64,000 bases of DNA from an uncultured Muribaculaceae bacterium. Its GTDB lineage: Bacteria; Bacteroidota; Bacteroidia; Bacteroidales; Muribaculaceae. Below are positions 1 through 7,383 of the stretch, one piece after another. Under the pieces are notes generated by a model. It saw nothing but the letters and a program-made list of their open reading frames with translations. It was not told the origin of the DNA and made no database searches. The position numbers and the translations under genes are program-made. How positions within the stretch are numbered: position 1 is the first letter of the stretch; each line of letters starts with the position of its first letter. The stretch covers positions 71,051 through 135,050 of the forward strand of contig CAJTQV010000003.1 in NCBI GenBank assembly GCA_910578385.1, given 5' to 3'.

Positions 1-357
1 AGAGTCCGTCTCATAAAAAATTTACCCATAGGGGTCGCTGGATTGAGTCATATCAGGTGCTTGGCTGAAAGGAGCAACCTTTCGGTTGTGACTGGAAGTC
101 AAGTGCCTGAGATGGCTTAAGCCAGCGGGTCTTTGGTAATTTTTATCAAATCGGACATGCTGAAAATTTATTTCAAATACTTTTCAATTTAACTTTACAC
201 AACAGAATCCGTTAAAATTTACTCCGTCCGGCTTCTTTTTGACTGCTTCGCTCCAAGCCCTCCGGTCACAGCCATCAGGCTGCTCCCTGCGGTCTTGAAC
301 CGAATCAGTGCAAAAATAAGCCGCCCCTATGGGTAAATTTTTTATGAGACGGACTCT
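1..357. mobile_element. MITE-like element with 34-bp perfect terminal inverted repeats
   Basis: Positions 1-34 and 324-357 are perfect inverted repeats of each other, with no mismatch over 34 bp. The 289 bp between them hold no complete gene. On the minus strand there is a short open stretch ending at a stop near 228, which could be the decayed end of a protein. The left half (35-128) can fold as a long hairpin, listed separately. The size, the long termini and the lack of a transposase fit a non-autonomous element (MITE) or the collapsed ends of an insertion sequence. The left edge coincides with the window edge, so a target duplication cannot be checked and the repeat may extend further left. 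No family is recognised. Confidence 0.72.
35..128 (+). ncRNA. Long imperfect hairpin inside the inverted-repeat element
   Basis: Bases 35-66 can pair with 97-128. I count about 32 aligned positions with only two A/G mismatches (42 with 121, and 52 with 111) and several G-U wobble pairs. Wobble pairs matter because they pair in RNA but not in DNA, so the fold looks like one kept at RNA level. Above the stem are a tandem G-A/A-G pair (67-68 with 95-96) and a small apical hairpin (75-79 with 84-88, loop 80-83). No promoter is visible because the sequence begins at the window edge. The role is unknown. Confidence 0.45.
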
Positions 358-469
358 AAGGTGCGGTGAATGGGCGTCCGCGAGGTGAATCGTTAAATAA
401 ATTAACTATCAACATTGCTACTTTTCAAACACTTACACAGATTTTCAACAACAGTTACCTGCAAAAAGT

Positions 470-501
470 TTTGATAAAGAGCCAAAAATTTCCTATATTC
501 G
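470..501 (+). promoter_or_regulatory. Promoter of the thymidine kinase gene
   Basis: TTTG at 470-473, a 20-nt spacer and TATATTCG at 494-501 match the Bacteroidetes -33/-7 promoter (TTTG, 19-21 nt, TAnnTTTG) with one difference in the -7 box. Transcription should start near 506, leaving a leader of about 15 nt before the start codon. Confidence 0.6.
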
Positions 502-521
502 CAATTGAATAGAGAAAACCG

Positions 522-1142
522 ATGAAAAGAATAGGAAAACTGTACTTCAGATACGGCACGATGGGTTCGGCCAAGACAGCCATGCTGCTCACTACCGCTT
601 ATAATTTTGAGGAGCGCGGCATGGCCTACCGCTGTTTCAAGCCTGTGGTCGATACGCGCGACAACAAGAACGTGATCCGATCGCGCATCGGCATAGAGCG
701 TGAATGCGGGTGGATATACCCCGAATCGAATCTGTATGAGGAGATAACGGCCATACAGTATGCCGACGGCTCTCATCCTGACTGGATTCTCGTTGACGAG
801 GCCCAGTTTCTCTCGACCGACCAGGTTGACCAGCTGGCAAAGATTGTAGATGACTACGGCATAAACGTGGTGTGCTACGGTCTGCGTACAGATTTCCGCA
901 CGCATCTTTTCGAAGGATCCAAGCGTCTGCTTGAGGTGGCCGACTCGATCGACGAGGTCAAATCGACCTGCTCATGTGGCCGCAAGACGATAGTGAACGC
1001 CCGTGTCAATTCTCAGGGCGAGATAATAACCGAAGGAGAAGTGGTCGAAATCGGCGGCAACGAACGCTACATAGCCGTCTGCCGCAACTGCTGGCGCAAC
1101 AAGCGTATAGAGCAGAGCCGCAAAGGCCAGCTCCCCATCTGA
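522..1142 (+). CDS. tdk: Thymidine kinase (class II, zinc-binding)
   Basis: This enzyme phosphorylates thymidine to dTMP with ATP in the cytosolic pyrimidine salvage pathway. The 206-residue protein has the P-loop GTMGSAKT at residues 12-19, a Walker-B-like DEAQF near residue 92, and two cysteine pairs (CSC near 148-150 and CRNC near 186-189) that form the structural zinc site of the class II family. Length and motif order are usual for the family. The ATG follows the promoter by about 20 nt, which supports this start. It is monocistronic or loosely linked to the next gene, from which it is separated by a repeat array. Confidence 0.95.
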   Translation: MKRIGKLYFRYGTMGSAKTAMLLTTAYNFEERGMAYRCFKPVVDTRDNKNVIRSRIGIERECGWIYPESNLYEEITAIQYADGSHPDWILVDEAQFLSTDQVDQLAKIVDDYGINVVCYGLRTDFRTHLFEGSKRLLEVADSIDEVKSTCSCGRKTIVNARVNSQGEIITEGEVVEIGGNERYIAVCRNCWRNKRIEQSRKGQLPI

Positions 1143-1146
1143 GAGG

Positions 1147-1275
1147 CTTTAGGTATTAGGCGTTAGGCTTTAGAGCTGCCTGTACCTAAAAACCTAAAAC
1201 CTAAAATCTAAAACCTAAAATCTAAAACCTAAAATCTAAAATCTAACACCTAAAACCTAACATCTAAAACCTAAC
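1147..1275 (+). repeat. Heptamer tandem array (AYCTAAM) with an inverted partner
   Basis: From 1184 to 1275 the sequence is about 13 copies of a 7-nt unit, mostly ACCTAAA or ATCTAAA, with one extra A near 1191. The last copies carry AAC endings and touch the ATG at 1276. At 1147-1174 the complementary motif TTAGG/TTTAG occurs four times in the opposite orientation, so the two parts can form an imperfect hairpin across 1175-1183. A related TTAGGCTTCAGG-type stretch recurs at 4566-4581. The array looks telomere-like but is intergenic, and it could slip in length during replication. Confidence 0.85.
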
Positions 1276-2553
1276 ATGACCGAAGCACAAATTGAGAAGA
1301 TAATATGCCTGATCAAGCGGGAAGTCGTTCCCGCAATAGGCTGTACGGAGCCGGCTGCCGTGTCGCTCTGCGTCGCCAAAGCCACCGAACTGCTCGGCTG
1401 CCTGCCCGAATCGGTGTCGCTGTCACTCAGCGGCAATATAATAAAGAATGCCATGGGTGTCGGCATACCGGGCACCGGCATGATTGGACTGCCTATCGCC
1501 GTGGCCCTCGGTGCCCTGGTCGGCAAGTCCGAGTATGGCCTCGAAGTGCTGCGCGATGTCACTCCCGAGGCTCTGGAGCAGGGACGCCGCTACATTGACG
1601 AAGGTCACATCTCGATCGGTCATCATAAGAACCCGCCGTCAAACCTGCACATCGAGGTGGAGGTCAAAGCCGGCGACGACACCGCGCGTGCCGTCATATC
1701 GGGTTCGCATACCAATTTCATATACCTCTCGCACAACGGCGAGGTGCTTCTCGAACGCAACTGCTGCGAGGCATGCTGTGACAACAGCGATGACATATGT
1801 CTAAACGAGGCTATAGTCTACGACTTCGCCATGAACGCCCCGCTCGACAAGATACGCTTCATTCTTGAGGCCGGATGGATGAACCGCGACGCCGCACGTC
1901 TCGCCCTGCGCGAGGATTACGGCCATGGCCTGGGCCAGGTGATACGCAAGCAGGGTCTCCGTCTTTTCGGCGACACACCCATACGCCATATCCTCTCCAT
2001 GACCTCGGCTGCGTGCGATGCCCGCATGGGCGGTGCCCAGATTCCGGTCATGTCAAACTCCGGCAGCGGCAACCAGGGCATAACGGCCACACTTCCGGTG
2101 GTGTGCTATGCCGAAGATATCAATGCCTCGGAAGAAGACCTTGCACGCGCCCTGACTCTCAGCAGCCTTACCAGTATTTACATCAAGCAGAGCCTCGGCC
2201 GTCTGTCAGCCCTCTGCGGCTGTGTGGTGGCCTCGACGGGAGCTTCGGCGGGTCTCGTTCACCTCATGGGTGGTGGCTACGAAGAGGTCTGCGCCGCCAT
2301 CAAGAATATGGTAGCCAACATCACCGGCATGATGTGCGACGGCGCGAAACCGGCCTGTGCCATGAAGATAACATCGGGCGTGTCGGCCGCTCTCATGTCG
2401 GCCATGCTCGCCATGAACGGCAAGTGCGTCACTTCGCAGGAGGGCATCGTGTGCGACGACATAGACCGCACCGTGCACAACCTGACCAGCATCGGACGCG
2501 AGGCCATGACCGAGACGGACCACCTCGTGCTCGACATCATGGTCAGCAAGTAA
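1276..2553 (+). CDS. UPF0597 family L-cysteine desulfidase / L-serine dehydratase-like enzyme
   Basis: The 425-residue cytosolic protein belongs to the UPF0597 family (E. coli YhaM/CyuA, archaeal cysteine desulfidase), iron-sulfur enzymes that break L-cysteine down to pyruvate, ammonia and sulfide, and relatives of the serine dehydratase alpha domain. Visible family features are IGCTEPAAV near residues 20-28, a Gly-rich GIPGTGMIGLP near 60-70, CGCVVASTGASAG near 314-326 and CDGAKPACA near 354-362. These supply the conserved cysteines expected to bind a 4Fe-4S cluster. The start codon directly abuts a heptamer repeat array, so the leader is unusual and may vary in length. The true substrate (Cys or Ser) cannot be told from sequence. 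Confidence 0.85.
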   Translation: MTEAQIEKIICLIKREVVPAIGCTEPAAVSLCVAKATELLGCLPESVSLSLSGNIIKNAMGVGIPGTGMIGLPIAVALGALVGKSEYGLEVLRDVTPEALEQGRRYIDEGHISIGHHKNPPSNLHIEVEVKAGDDTARAVISGSHTNFIYLSHNGEVLLERNCCEACCDNSDDICLNEAIVYDFAMNAPLDKIRFILEAGWMNRDAARLALREDYGHGLGQVIRKQGLRLFGDTPIRHILSMTSAACDARMGGAQIPVMSNSGSGNQGITATLPVVCYAEDINASEEDLARALTLSSLTSIYIKQSLGRLSALCGCVVASTGASAGLVHLMGGGYEEVCAAIKNMVANITGMMCDGAKPACAMKITSGVSAALMSAMLAMNGKCVTSQEGIVCDDIDRTVHNLTSIGREAMTETDHLVLDIMVSK

Positions 2554-2700
2554 TGCCGGAGTGGGGGAGGGGCGCTCGCAGGCATTGCCTGTGCAGACAA
2601 AACGGCAGCAAACAAAACGGGTGAATCTCCGTTTTCTAAATATGACCTGAGAACGCGCGGTGGCCTCGTGTGCCGTGCCTTCCCGCAAAACCGATGAGTC

Positions 2701-3525
2701 ATGAAGAAACTGAAAATATATCTGTTGTCGTTGCTGCTCGCCACCTCTGTGGCTGCTCCGGTAGCCGAAGCCCAGGACTGGGGCCGTCTGCTCCAGGGTG
2801 GTTTGGAACTCTTCCAGTCGTTCACCGTATCGGATGACCAGATCAAGGGCTACGTCAGCCAGTTTGTCTCGCAGTCAGACAAGACCAACAGTCTTGCTCC
2901 GGCCAACAGCAAGTACACCACCCGTCTCAACCGCATAGTGAGCGGTATAACCTCGGTCGACGGGCAGCCTCTGAATTTCAAGGTGTACATCACCAAGGAC
3001 ATCAACGCCTTCGCATGTGCCGACGGCAGTGTTCGCGTATATTCCGGCCTGATGGATGCCATGACCGACGACGAGGTGCTCGGAGTAATCGGTCATGAAA
3101 TAGGCCACGTGGCTCATAAGGATACAAAGAACGCCATGAAGAATGCCCTGCGTACAGCTGCCCTGAAAGATGCAGTCGCTTCGGCGGGCGGAACCATAGC
3201 CGCGCTGACCGACTCGCAGCTCGGAGTGCTTGGCGAGGCTATCGTGAATGCCAAATATTCTCAGAAGCAGGAATCGAACGCCGATGCCTACGGCTACGAC
3301 TTCCTCAAGGCACATGGCCGAAATCCGCTGGTGCTCTGTATGTCGTTCAAGAAACTCCAGGCACTGGAAAATTCGTCGGGTACGGCGTCGCTCGTATCTT
3401 CCCTCTTCTCCAGTCACCCCGACACCGAAAAACGAATCAAGGACATCGAGAAGAAGGCCTTCAAGGAGGGGTACAAGTATCCCACCACCGCGACGGCCAC
3501 CTCAAAGTCCTCAACCAAAAAGTAA
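2701..3525 (+). CDS. M48 family metalloprotease, exported
   Basis: A 274-residue protein with an N-terminal signal peptide (basic start, hydrophobic core, AEA-like cleavage site near residue 23). The zinc-binding HEIGH motif lies near residues 131-135, followed by AHKDTKNA. The third ligand is the Glu of the QESNADAYGYDF motif near residue 193, as in BepA/LoiP-type M48 peptidases. Such proteins degrade misfolded outer-membrane proteins in the periplasm; that role is inferred from the family. The C-terminus is Thr/Ser/Lys-rich. It is followed 33 nt later by a thioredoxin-like lipoprotein gene on the same strand, so the two may be a small envelope-maintenance operon. Confidence 0.9.
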   Translation: MKKLKIYLLSLLLATSVAAPVAEAQDWGRLLQGGLELFQSFTVSDDQIKGYVSQFVSQSDKTNSLAPANSKYTTRLNRIVSGITSVDGQPLNFKVYITKDINAFACADGSVRVYSGLMDAMTDDEVLGVIGHEIGHVAHKDTKNAMKNALRTAALKDAVASAGGTIAALTDSQLGVLGEAIVNAKYSQKQESNADAYGYDFLKAHGRNPLVLCMSFKKLQALENSSGTASLVSSLFSSHPDTEKRIKDIEKKAFKEGYKYPTTATATSKSSTKK

Positions 3526-3558
3526 GAATACAATATTAACCAGAATTAACCAGACTTG

Positions 3559-4557
3559 ATGAGAACAAAATCATTCGCCATATCGCTCTGTGCGCTCATG
3601 CTCGCCATGGGTGCCTGCCGCAAGCAGGAGAGCCGTCTTGAGATTCAGTTTCCGGAACGCTTCGAGGGCAAGACCGTCGAGCTTATGAACTATAAGGATT
3701 CCGCACTTGTGGCCAGTGCCGTAATTACCGATGGCCGGGCGCACTTCGTGACTCAGGAATCGGACTCCCTGCGTTTCCCCGCGTTCATGCAGGTCAGCGT
3801 GGATGGTCGCATACAGGCGTTCTACGTTGCTGAGGATGGCGACGCTCTCGTCACCGACTCCACGAGCATAGCTACCGGCACGCCGCTCAACGACCGTTTC
3901 TCCGGCCTGATGGCCACACTCGATTCCATAGAGAATCTCGATGACATGGGCAAATATGTCGAATTTGTCGAGCAGCAATACAATGCCAACCGCGACAATC
4001 CTCTTGGCGACTACTTCGGCATAGAATGGCTGAAATATGCCGAGCCGGAGCGGGTTGACAGCATGCTTTCCAAAGCCGTCCCCGGGTTCCGCGATGCCAA
4101 GCGTGTGAAGTACTATGAGAATTTCGCCAAATTACGTCTCGCCACATCCCCCGGCCGCAAATATGTTGATTTCGCGGGCGAGGATGCGTCAGGACGTGCT
4201 CAGAAGCTCTCCGCACTCGTGCCGCAGGGCAAATACACCATCATCGACTTCTGGGCGAGCTGGTGTCCATACTGCATCCGCGAATTGCCCGAGCTGAAAG
4301 CGTTGCGTGCAGACTTCGGCGACAACCTGGAGATAGTAGGAGTGGCCGTGCGCGACCTGCCCGACGACACCAAAGCCATGGTCAACAAACAGGGCATCGA
4401 ATGGCCCGTGCTTTACAACACGGCCCGCACCCCCTACGACATCTACGGCTTCTCCGGAATACCCCACCACATTCTGCTCGCCCCCGACGGCACCATCATC
4501 AGCCGTGGCGAGAACCCCGCCCAGCTCCGCGCCCGCCTCACCACCCTCACCAAGTAA
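3559..4557 (+). CDS. TlpA-like thioredoxin-fold lipoprotein with N-terminal DUF4369-like domain
   Basis: The N-terminus has a lipoprotein signal with a GAC lipobox near residue 19. About 100 residues of beta-rich sequence resembling DUF4369 follow, then a helical linker. The C-terminal thioredoxin domain carries FWASWCPYC near residues 229-237 and a cis-Pro region (GIPHHILL). This is the standard Bacteroidetes layout of TlpA/ResA-like periplasmic thiol reductases; the client is unknown. A TTG directly precedes the ATG, and the ATG at 3559 is taken as the start. It lies just downstream of the M48 protease gene. A hairpin at 4683-4711 ends transcription between this gene and the convergent toxin gene. 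Confidence 0.88.
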   Translation: MRTKSFAISLCALMLAMGACRKQESRLEIQFPERFEGKTVELMNYKDSALVASAVITDGRAHFVTQESDSLRFPAFMQVSVDGRIQAFYVAEDGDALVTDSTSIATGTPLNDRFSGLMATLDSIENLDDMGKYVEFVEQQYNANRDNPLGDYFGIEWLKYAEPERVDSMLSKAVPGFRDAKRVKYYENFAKLRLATSPGRKYVDFAGEDASGRAQKLSALVPQGKYTIIDFWASWCPYCIRELPELKALRADFGDNLEIVGVAVRDLPDDTKAMVNKQGIEWPVLYNTARTPYDIYGFSGIPHHILLAPDGTIISRGENPAQLRARLTTLTK

Positions 4558-4585
4558 GGTCCCAGGCGTTAGGCTTCAGGTTATT

Positions 4586-4635
4586 GCACATGACATTTTT
4601 GTGTAGCTGCAGCGGCCACATAAAATGTTATGTGC
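4586..4635. repeat. Long interrupted palindrome
   Basis: Bases 4586-4599 pair with 4622-4635 over 14 positions with a single G-T wobble. The pairing continues as TGTG/CACA at 4600-4603 and 4617-4620, with one bulged base (4621) on the 3' side. The loop contains the self-complementary GCTGCAGC. It lies in the 160-bp gap between the thioredoxin-like gene and the converging HepT gene, just after a TTAGG-type repeat. It is probably a dispersed palindromic repeat or a transcription terminator; the function is not known. Confidence 0.55.
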
Positions 4636-4682
4636 CATATATAATCCTGATGGCGTTGTTGGATGGAATAAGAGAAGTAATG

Positions 4683-4711
4683 AAAGAGCCGCCTGCAAAG
4701 GATGGCTCTTT
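4683..4711. terminator. Bidirectional terminator-like hairpin
   Basis: AAAGAGCC (4683-4690) pairs with GGCTCTTT (4704-4711), followed by a short T run on the plus strand. It lies between two convergent genes. Confidence 0.6.
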
Positions 4712-4720
4712 TGAATTATG

Positions 4721-5131
4721 TTATGTATTCTCGTCTGAGTGAGTCAGTAATGATGCAGCATCAGTTATGGCCTGTTGTAGAGGTGGTATGTCGTTTTTGA
4801 CAGCTTCAAATACTACCTCTGCGTCTAATTCAAAATATCCGTGTGCTATATGATTCCTCATTCCAACTATTGAACGCCATGGGATTTGCGGAAAGTTGGA
4901 AGATAAGAAGCCGGGTATTACTCTTTCAATACGATTGATACCTTCGCCAATTGCGGTGATTAAGGTACAATTGGCTGCGAGCAATTGCATACCTCTTTCT
5001 GAACTGTAGTAAAAATCAACAGATGTAATATCCCTATTCCAATCGGTAAGTTGTGTGATTGTACGTAGAATATCTTGGAGAGTGTCAATCGCCCTATGGG
5101 TGTCGGTGTCAGAGAATTGTGATGGAGTCAT
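4721..5131 (-). CDS. hepT: HepT-like HEPN-domain RNase toxin
   Basis: This 136-residue all-helical protein carries the R-x4-H-x-Y signature: R92, H97 and Y99 in RNHIAHGY. In the HepT family Arg and His form the ribonuclease site, and the Tyr is the residue that the partner MntA AMPylates to silence the toxin. It is encoded downstream of, and overlaps by 23 nt, the mntA-like gene on the same strand, the normal arrangement of this toxin-antitoxin type. It presumably acts on cellular RNA, and its activation may serve phage defence or stress. All catalytic residues are present, so it is likely functional. Confidence 0.88.
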   Translation of the reverse strand: MTPSQFSDTDTHRAIDTLQDILRTITQLTDWNRDITSVDFYYSSERGMQLLAANCTLITAIGEGINRIERVIPGFLSSNFPQIPWRSIVGMRNHIAHGYFELDAEVVFEAVKNDIPPLQQAITDAASLLTHSDENT

Positions 5132-5402
5132 GTGAGATTCGGTCTATGAATTTCTGTGACAGATGGGAGTGTTTTCTTATCAAATCTACTGATGCCTTGA
5201 GAATTGATTCGAGGAATTCCTTAAGTGCGCACATCATGAATATTTTCGGAGGCATTTCCACAAGAATGTCTATGTCGCTGTCAGGACGGTTGTCTCCACG
5301 TGCCACCGACCCGAACAATGATAACCCCGTTACTCCAAACTCTTGTTGAATTCTTGGAAGATAACGTGTTATGATTTTTACACATTCTTTTGAATCGTAC
5401 AT
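5109..5402 (-). CDS. mntA: MntA-like minimal nucleotidyltransferase antitoxin
   Basis: A 97-residue minimal nucleotidyltransferase. The GS-x10-D-x-D signature is complete (G31, S32, D43, D45), and a third acidic position lies near residue 73 (VDLI). In characterised MntA-HepT systems this enzyme transfers AMP units onto the HepT tyrosine and blocks its RNase activity. The gene is first in the operon and overlaps hepT, so antitoxin is made first. The promoter is at 5487-5517. Confidence 0.88.
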   Translation of the reverse strand: MYDSKECVKIITRYLPRIQQEFGVTGLSLFGSVARGDNRPDSDIDILVEMPPKIFMMCALKEFLESILKASVDLIRKHSHLSQKFIDRISHDSITIL

Positions 5403-5486
5403 AACTTCTGTAATGAATTATGATAGCTGCACCCGATGCGTCGCGTCCTTTTTTTGCAGACGGTTGCGTGTCGGAGTACTTGCCAA

Positions 5487-5517
5487 CAAAAATAACAAAA
5501 ATAATTCTTTTTGCAAA
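5487..5517 (-). promoter_or_regulatory. Promoter of the mntA-hepT operon
   Basis: On the minus strand TTTG (5514-5517), a 19-nt spacer and TATTTTTG (5487-5494) match the Bacteroidetes promoter exactly. The expected leader is about 80 nt. A second TATTTTTG copy lies 9 bases upstream and may be an alternative -7 box. The rest of the 5403-5644 gap holds no gene; a convincing promoter for the rightward acyl-CoA ligase gene was not found. Confidence 0.6.
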
Positions 5518-5644
5518 GTAATTTTGAGATAAGTATGGCGGGGATGTTGCACAGCAGGTGGGGCGGGAAAACTTTTGGGGCGCGGGTATGTTTCTAATTG
5601 TAGAGTGTATTACTCTTGATTAGTATCTAACTAACCCACTGACT

Positions 5645-7303
5645 ATGGAAAATAAATCGCTTAACGCGCTGATTCGTGAGTCGGTTGTCCAAAATTGGGA
5701 CAGCATGGCTCTCTCTGATATGGGCGGCATTAATTACCAGTATAAGGATGCCGCGCTACTTATCGCCAAACTGCATATCATCTTCGAAGCCGCCGGTGTA
5801 CGCCCCGGCGACAAGGTGGCCATCTGCGGCAAGAACTCATCCAACTGGGCCGTGATATTCCTTTCATGCCTCACGGCGGGTGTCGTGGCAGTGCCTATCC
5901 TCCACGAATTCAAGGCCGACATGGTGCACCATCTCGTCAACCACAGCGGTTCGAAGCTGCTCTTCGTCGATGCCGCCATCTGGGAAAACCTCGACGAGAA
6001 GGTCATGCCCGACCTCGTCGGTGCAATCTATATCTCCGAACTCGGTATGCCGCTGTCGCGCAGCGAGGCCCTGACCGATGCCCGAAATAACCTCAACGAG
6101 TATTTCGGCCGTAAATACCCCTACAGTTTCGATAAGAAAGATGTGGTGTATTACGATGACAAACCCGACGAACTGGCTGTGATCAGCTACACCTCGGGCA
6201 GCACCGGAATGTCGAAGGGCGTAATGCTTCCCTACGTCAGCTTCTGGAGCAATGTGCGCTTCTGCCTTGACAACCTCGGGTTCCTCAAGCCGGGTCAGGG
6301 GGTGGTCAACATGCTTCCGCTCGCGCATCTCTACGGACTCACCACCGACATGCTGCACCCCTTCTGCAAGGGTTGCCACCTGCACTTCCTGACGCGTCTG
6401 CCGTCGCCCAAGGTTATACTGAAGGCGTTTGCCGACGTGCGCCCGACGCTCATCATCACCGTGCCGCTGATTCTTGAGAAGATTATCCGTAACAATGTCT
6501 TCCCCATGCTTGAGAAGCCGGTCATGAAGCTGCTGCTCAAGGTGCCGTTCCTCGATGACCGTCTCCTTGCCAAGATAAAGGAGAAGCTCATGGAGGCGTT
6601 CGGCGGCAACCTGTGCGAGATTATCGTGGGCGGTGCGCCGCTCAACCCCGATGTCGAGAAGTTCCTCTACCGTATCGGCTTCCCCGTGACGGTCGGTTAC
6701 GGCATGACCGAGTGCGGCCCGTTGATTTCCTATGCTCCCTCAACCGAGTCGAAGCCGCGATCTGTCGGCAAGGTCGTTGACCGTATGGAGGTGAGGATTG
6801 ACTCGCCCGATCCGGCAACTGTACCGGGCAACATACTCGTCAAGGGTGAGAACGTGATGAAAGGATACTACAAGAACGACAAGGCCACGCGCGAGGTCTT
6901 CCCCGACGATTCCGGCTGGATGAACACGGGCGACATGGGAGTGATCGATGCCGACGGGCACATCTTCATTTCCGGACGCTCCAAGACTATGATACTCGGT
7001 CCGTCGGGACAGAACATATATCCCGAGGAGATAGAGCAGAAGCTCAACATACTTCCCTATGTGAATGAATCGCTGATCATCGACGAGGGTGGACACCTGG
7101 TGGCGCTGATACATCCCGACTTCGAGGCGGCCAACAGCCAGCACCTCTCGGAAGAGGCCATAGAGAAAGTGATGGACGACAACCTTGTGGCCCTGAACGC
7201 GATGCTTCCGGCCTACAGCAAAGTGAAGCGCTATAAGATAATGGATGTCGAATTCGAGAAGACCCCGAAACGCTCCATCAAACGCTTCCTCTATCAACCC
7301 TGA
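5645..7303 (+). CDS. Long-chain fatty acid--CoA ligase-like AMP-binding enzyme
   Basis: A 552-residue ANL-superfamily adenylating enzyme. The ATP-binding P-loop motif YTSGSTGMSKGVML is near residues 182-195, the A5-type motif GYGMTECGPL near 352-361, and the A8 hinge GDMGVIDADGHIFISGRSK near 430-448. The C-terminal catalytic Lys is in the KTPKRSIKRFL context. It probably activates fatty acids to acyl-AMP and acyl-CoA at the cytoplasmic face of the membrane. Substrate chain length cannot be read from the sequence. The gene stands alone: its left neighbour is divergent and its right neighbour convergent. Confidence 0.87.
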   Translation: MENKSLNALIRESVVQNWDSMALSDMGGINYQYKDAALLIAKLHIIFEAAGVRPGDKVAICGKNSSNWAVIFLSCLTAGVVAVPILHEFKADMVHHLVNHSGSKLLFVDAAIWENLDEKVMPDLVGAIYISELGMPLSRSEALTDARNNLNEYFGRKYPYSFDKKDVVYYDDKPDELAVISYTSGSTGMSKGVMLPYVSFWSNVRFCLDNLGFLKPGQGVVNMLPLAHLYGLTTDMLHPFCKGCHLHFLTRLPSPKVILKAFADVRPTLIITVPLILEKIIRNNVFPMLEKPVMKLLLKVPFLDDRLLAKIKEKLMEAFGGNLCEIIVGGAPLNPDVEKFLYRIGFPVTVGYGMTECGPLISYAPSTESKPRSVGKVVDRMEVRIDSPDPATVPGNILVKGENVMKGYYKNDKATREVFPDDSGWMNTGDMGVIDADGHIFISGRSKTMILGPSGQNIYPEEIEQKLNILPYVNESLIIDEGGHLVALIHPDFEAANSQHLSEEAIEKVMDDNLVALNAMLPAYSKVKRYKIMDVEFEKTPKRSIKRFLYQP

Positions 7304-7327
7304 CCGCGCTCAGATCACATGCTTATC

Positions 7328-7358
7328 GTAGGGATGCACGTGTTCCGTGCATCCCTAC
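7328..7358. repeat. REP-like perfect palindrome between convergent genes
   Basis: A 13-bp perfect stem, GTAGGGATGCACG (7328-7340) with its complement at 7346-7358, and a 5-nt loop. No T tract follows on either side, so it is either an atypical bidirectional terminator or a dispersed repeat of the REP kind. Confidence 0.65.
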
Positions 7359-7383
7359 AGTATTCGTAAACCGGCAGATAATC

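Noticed and set aside
35..128. Retron or group II intron RNA in the terminal-repeat element
   Set aside because: No reverse transcriptase gene is near and no conserved intron domain V or retron features could be recognised.
1184..1275. CRISPR array or true telomere
   Set aside because: Units are only 7 nt with no spacers, and the array is internal between two ordinary genes.
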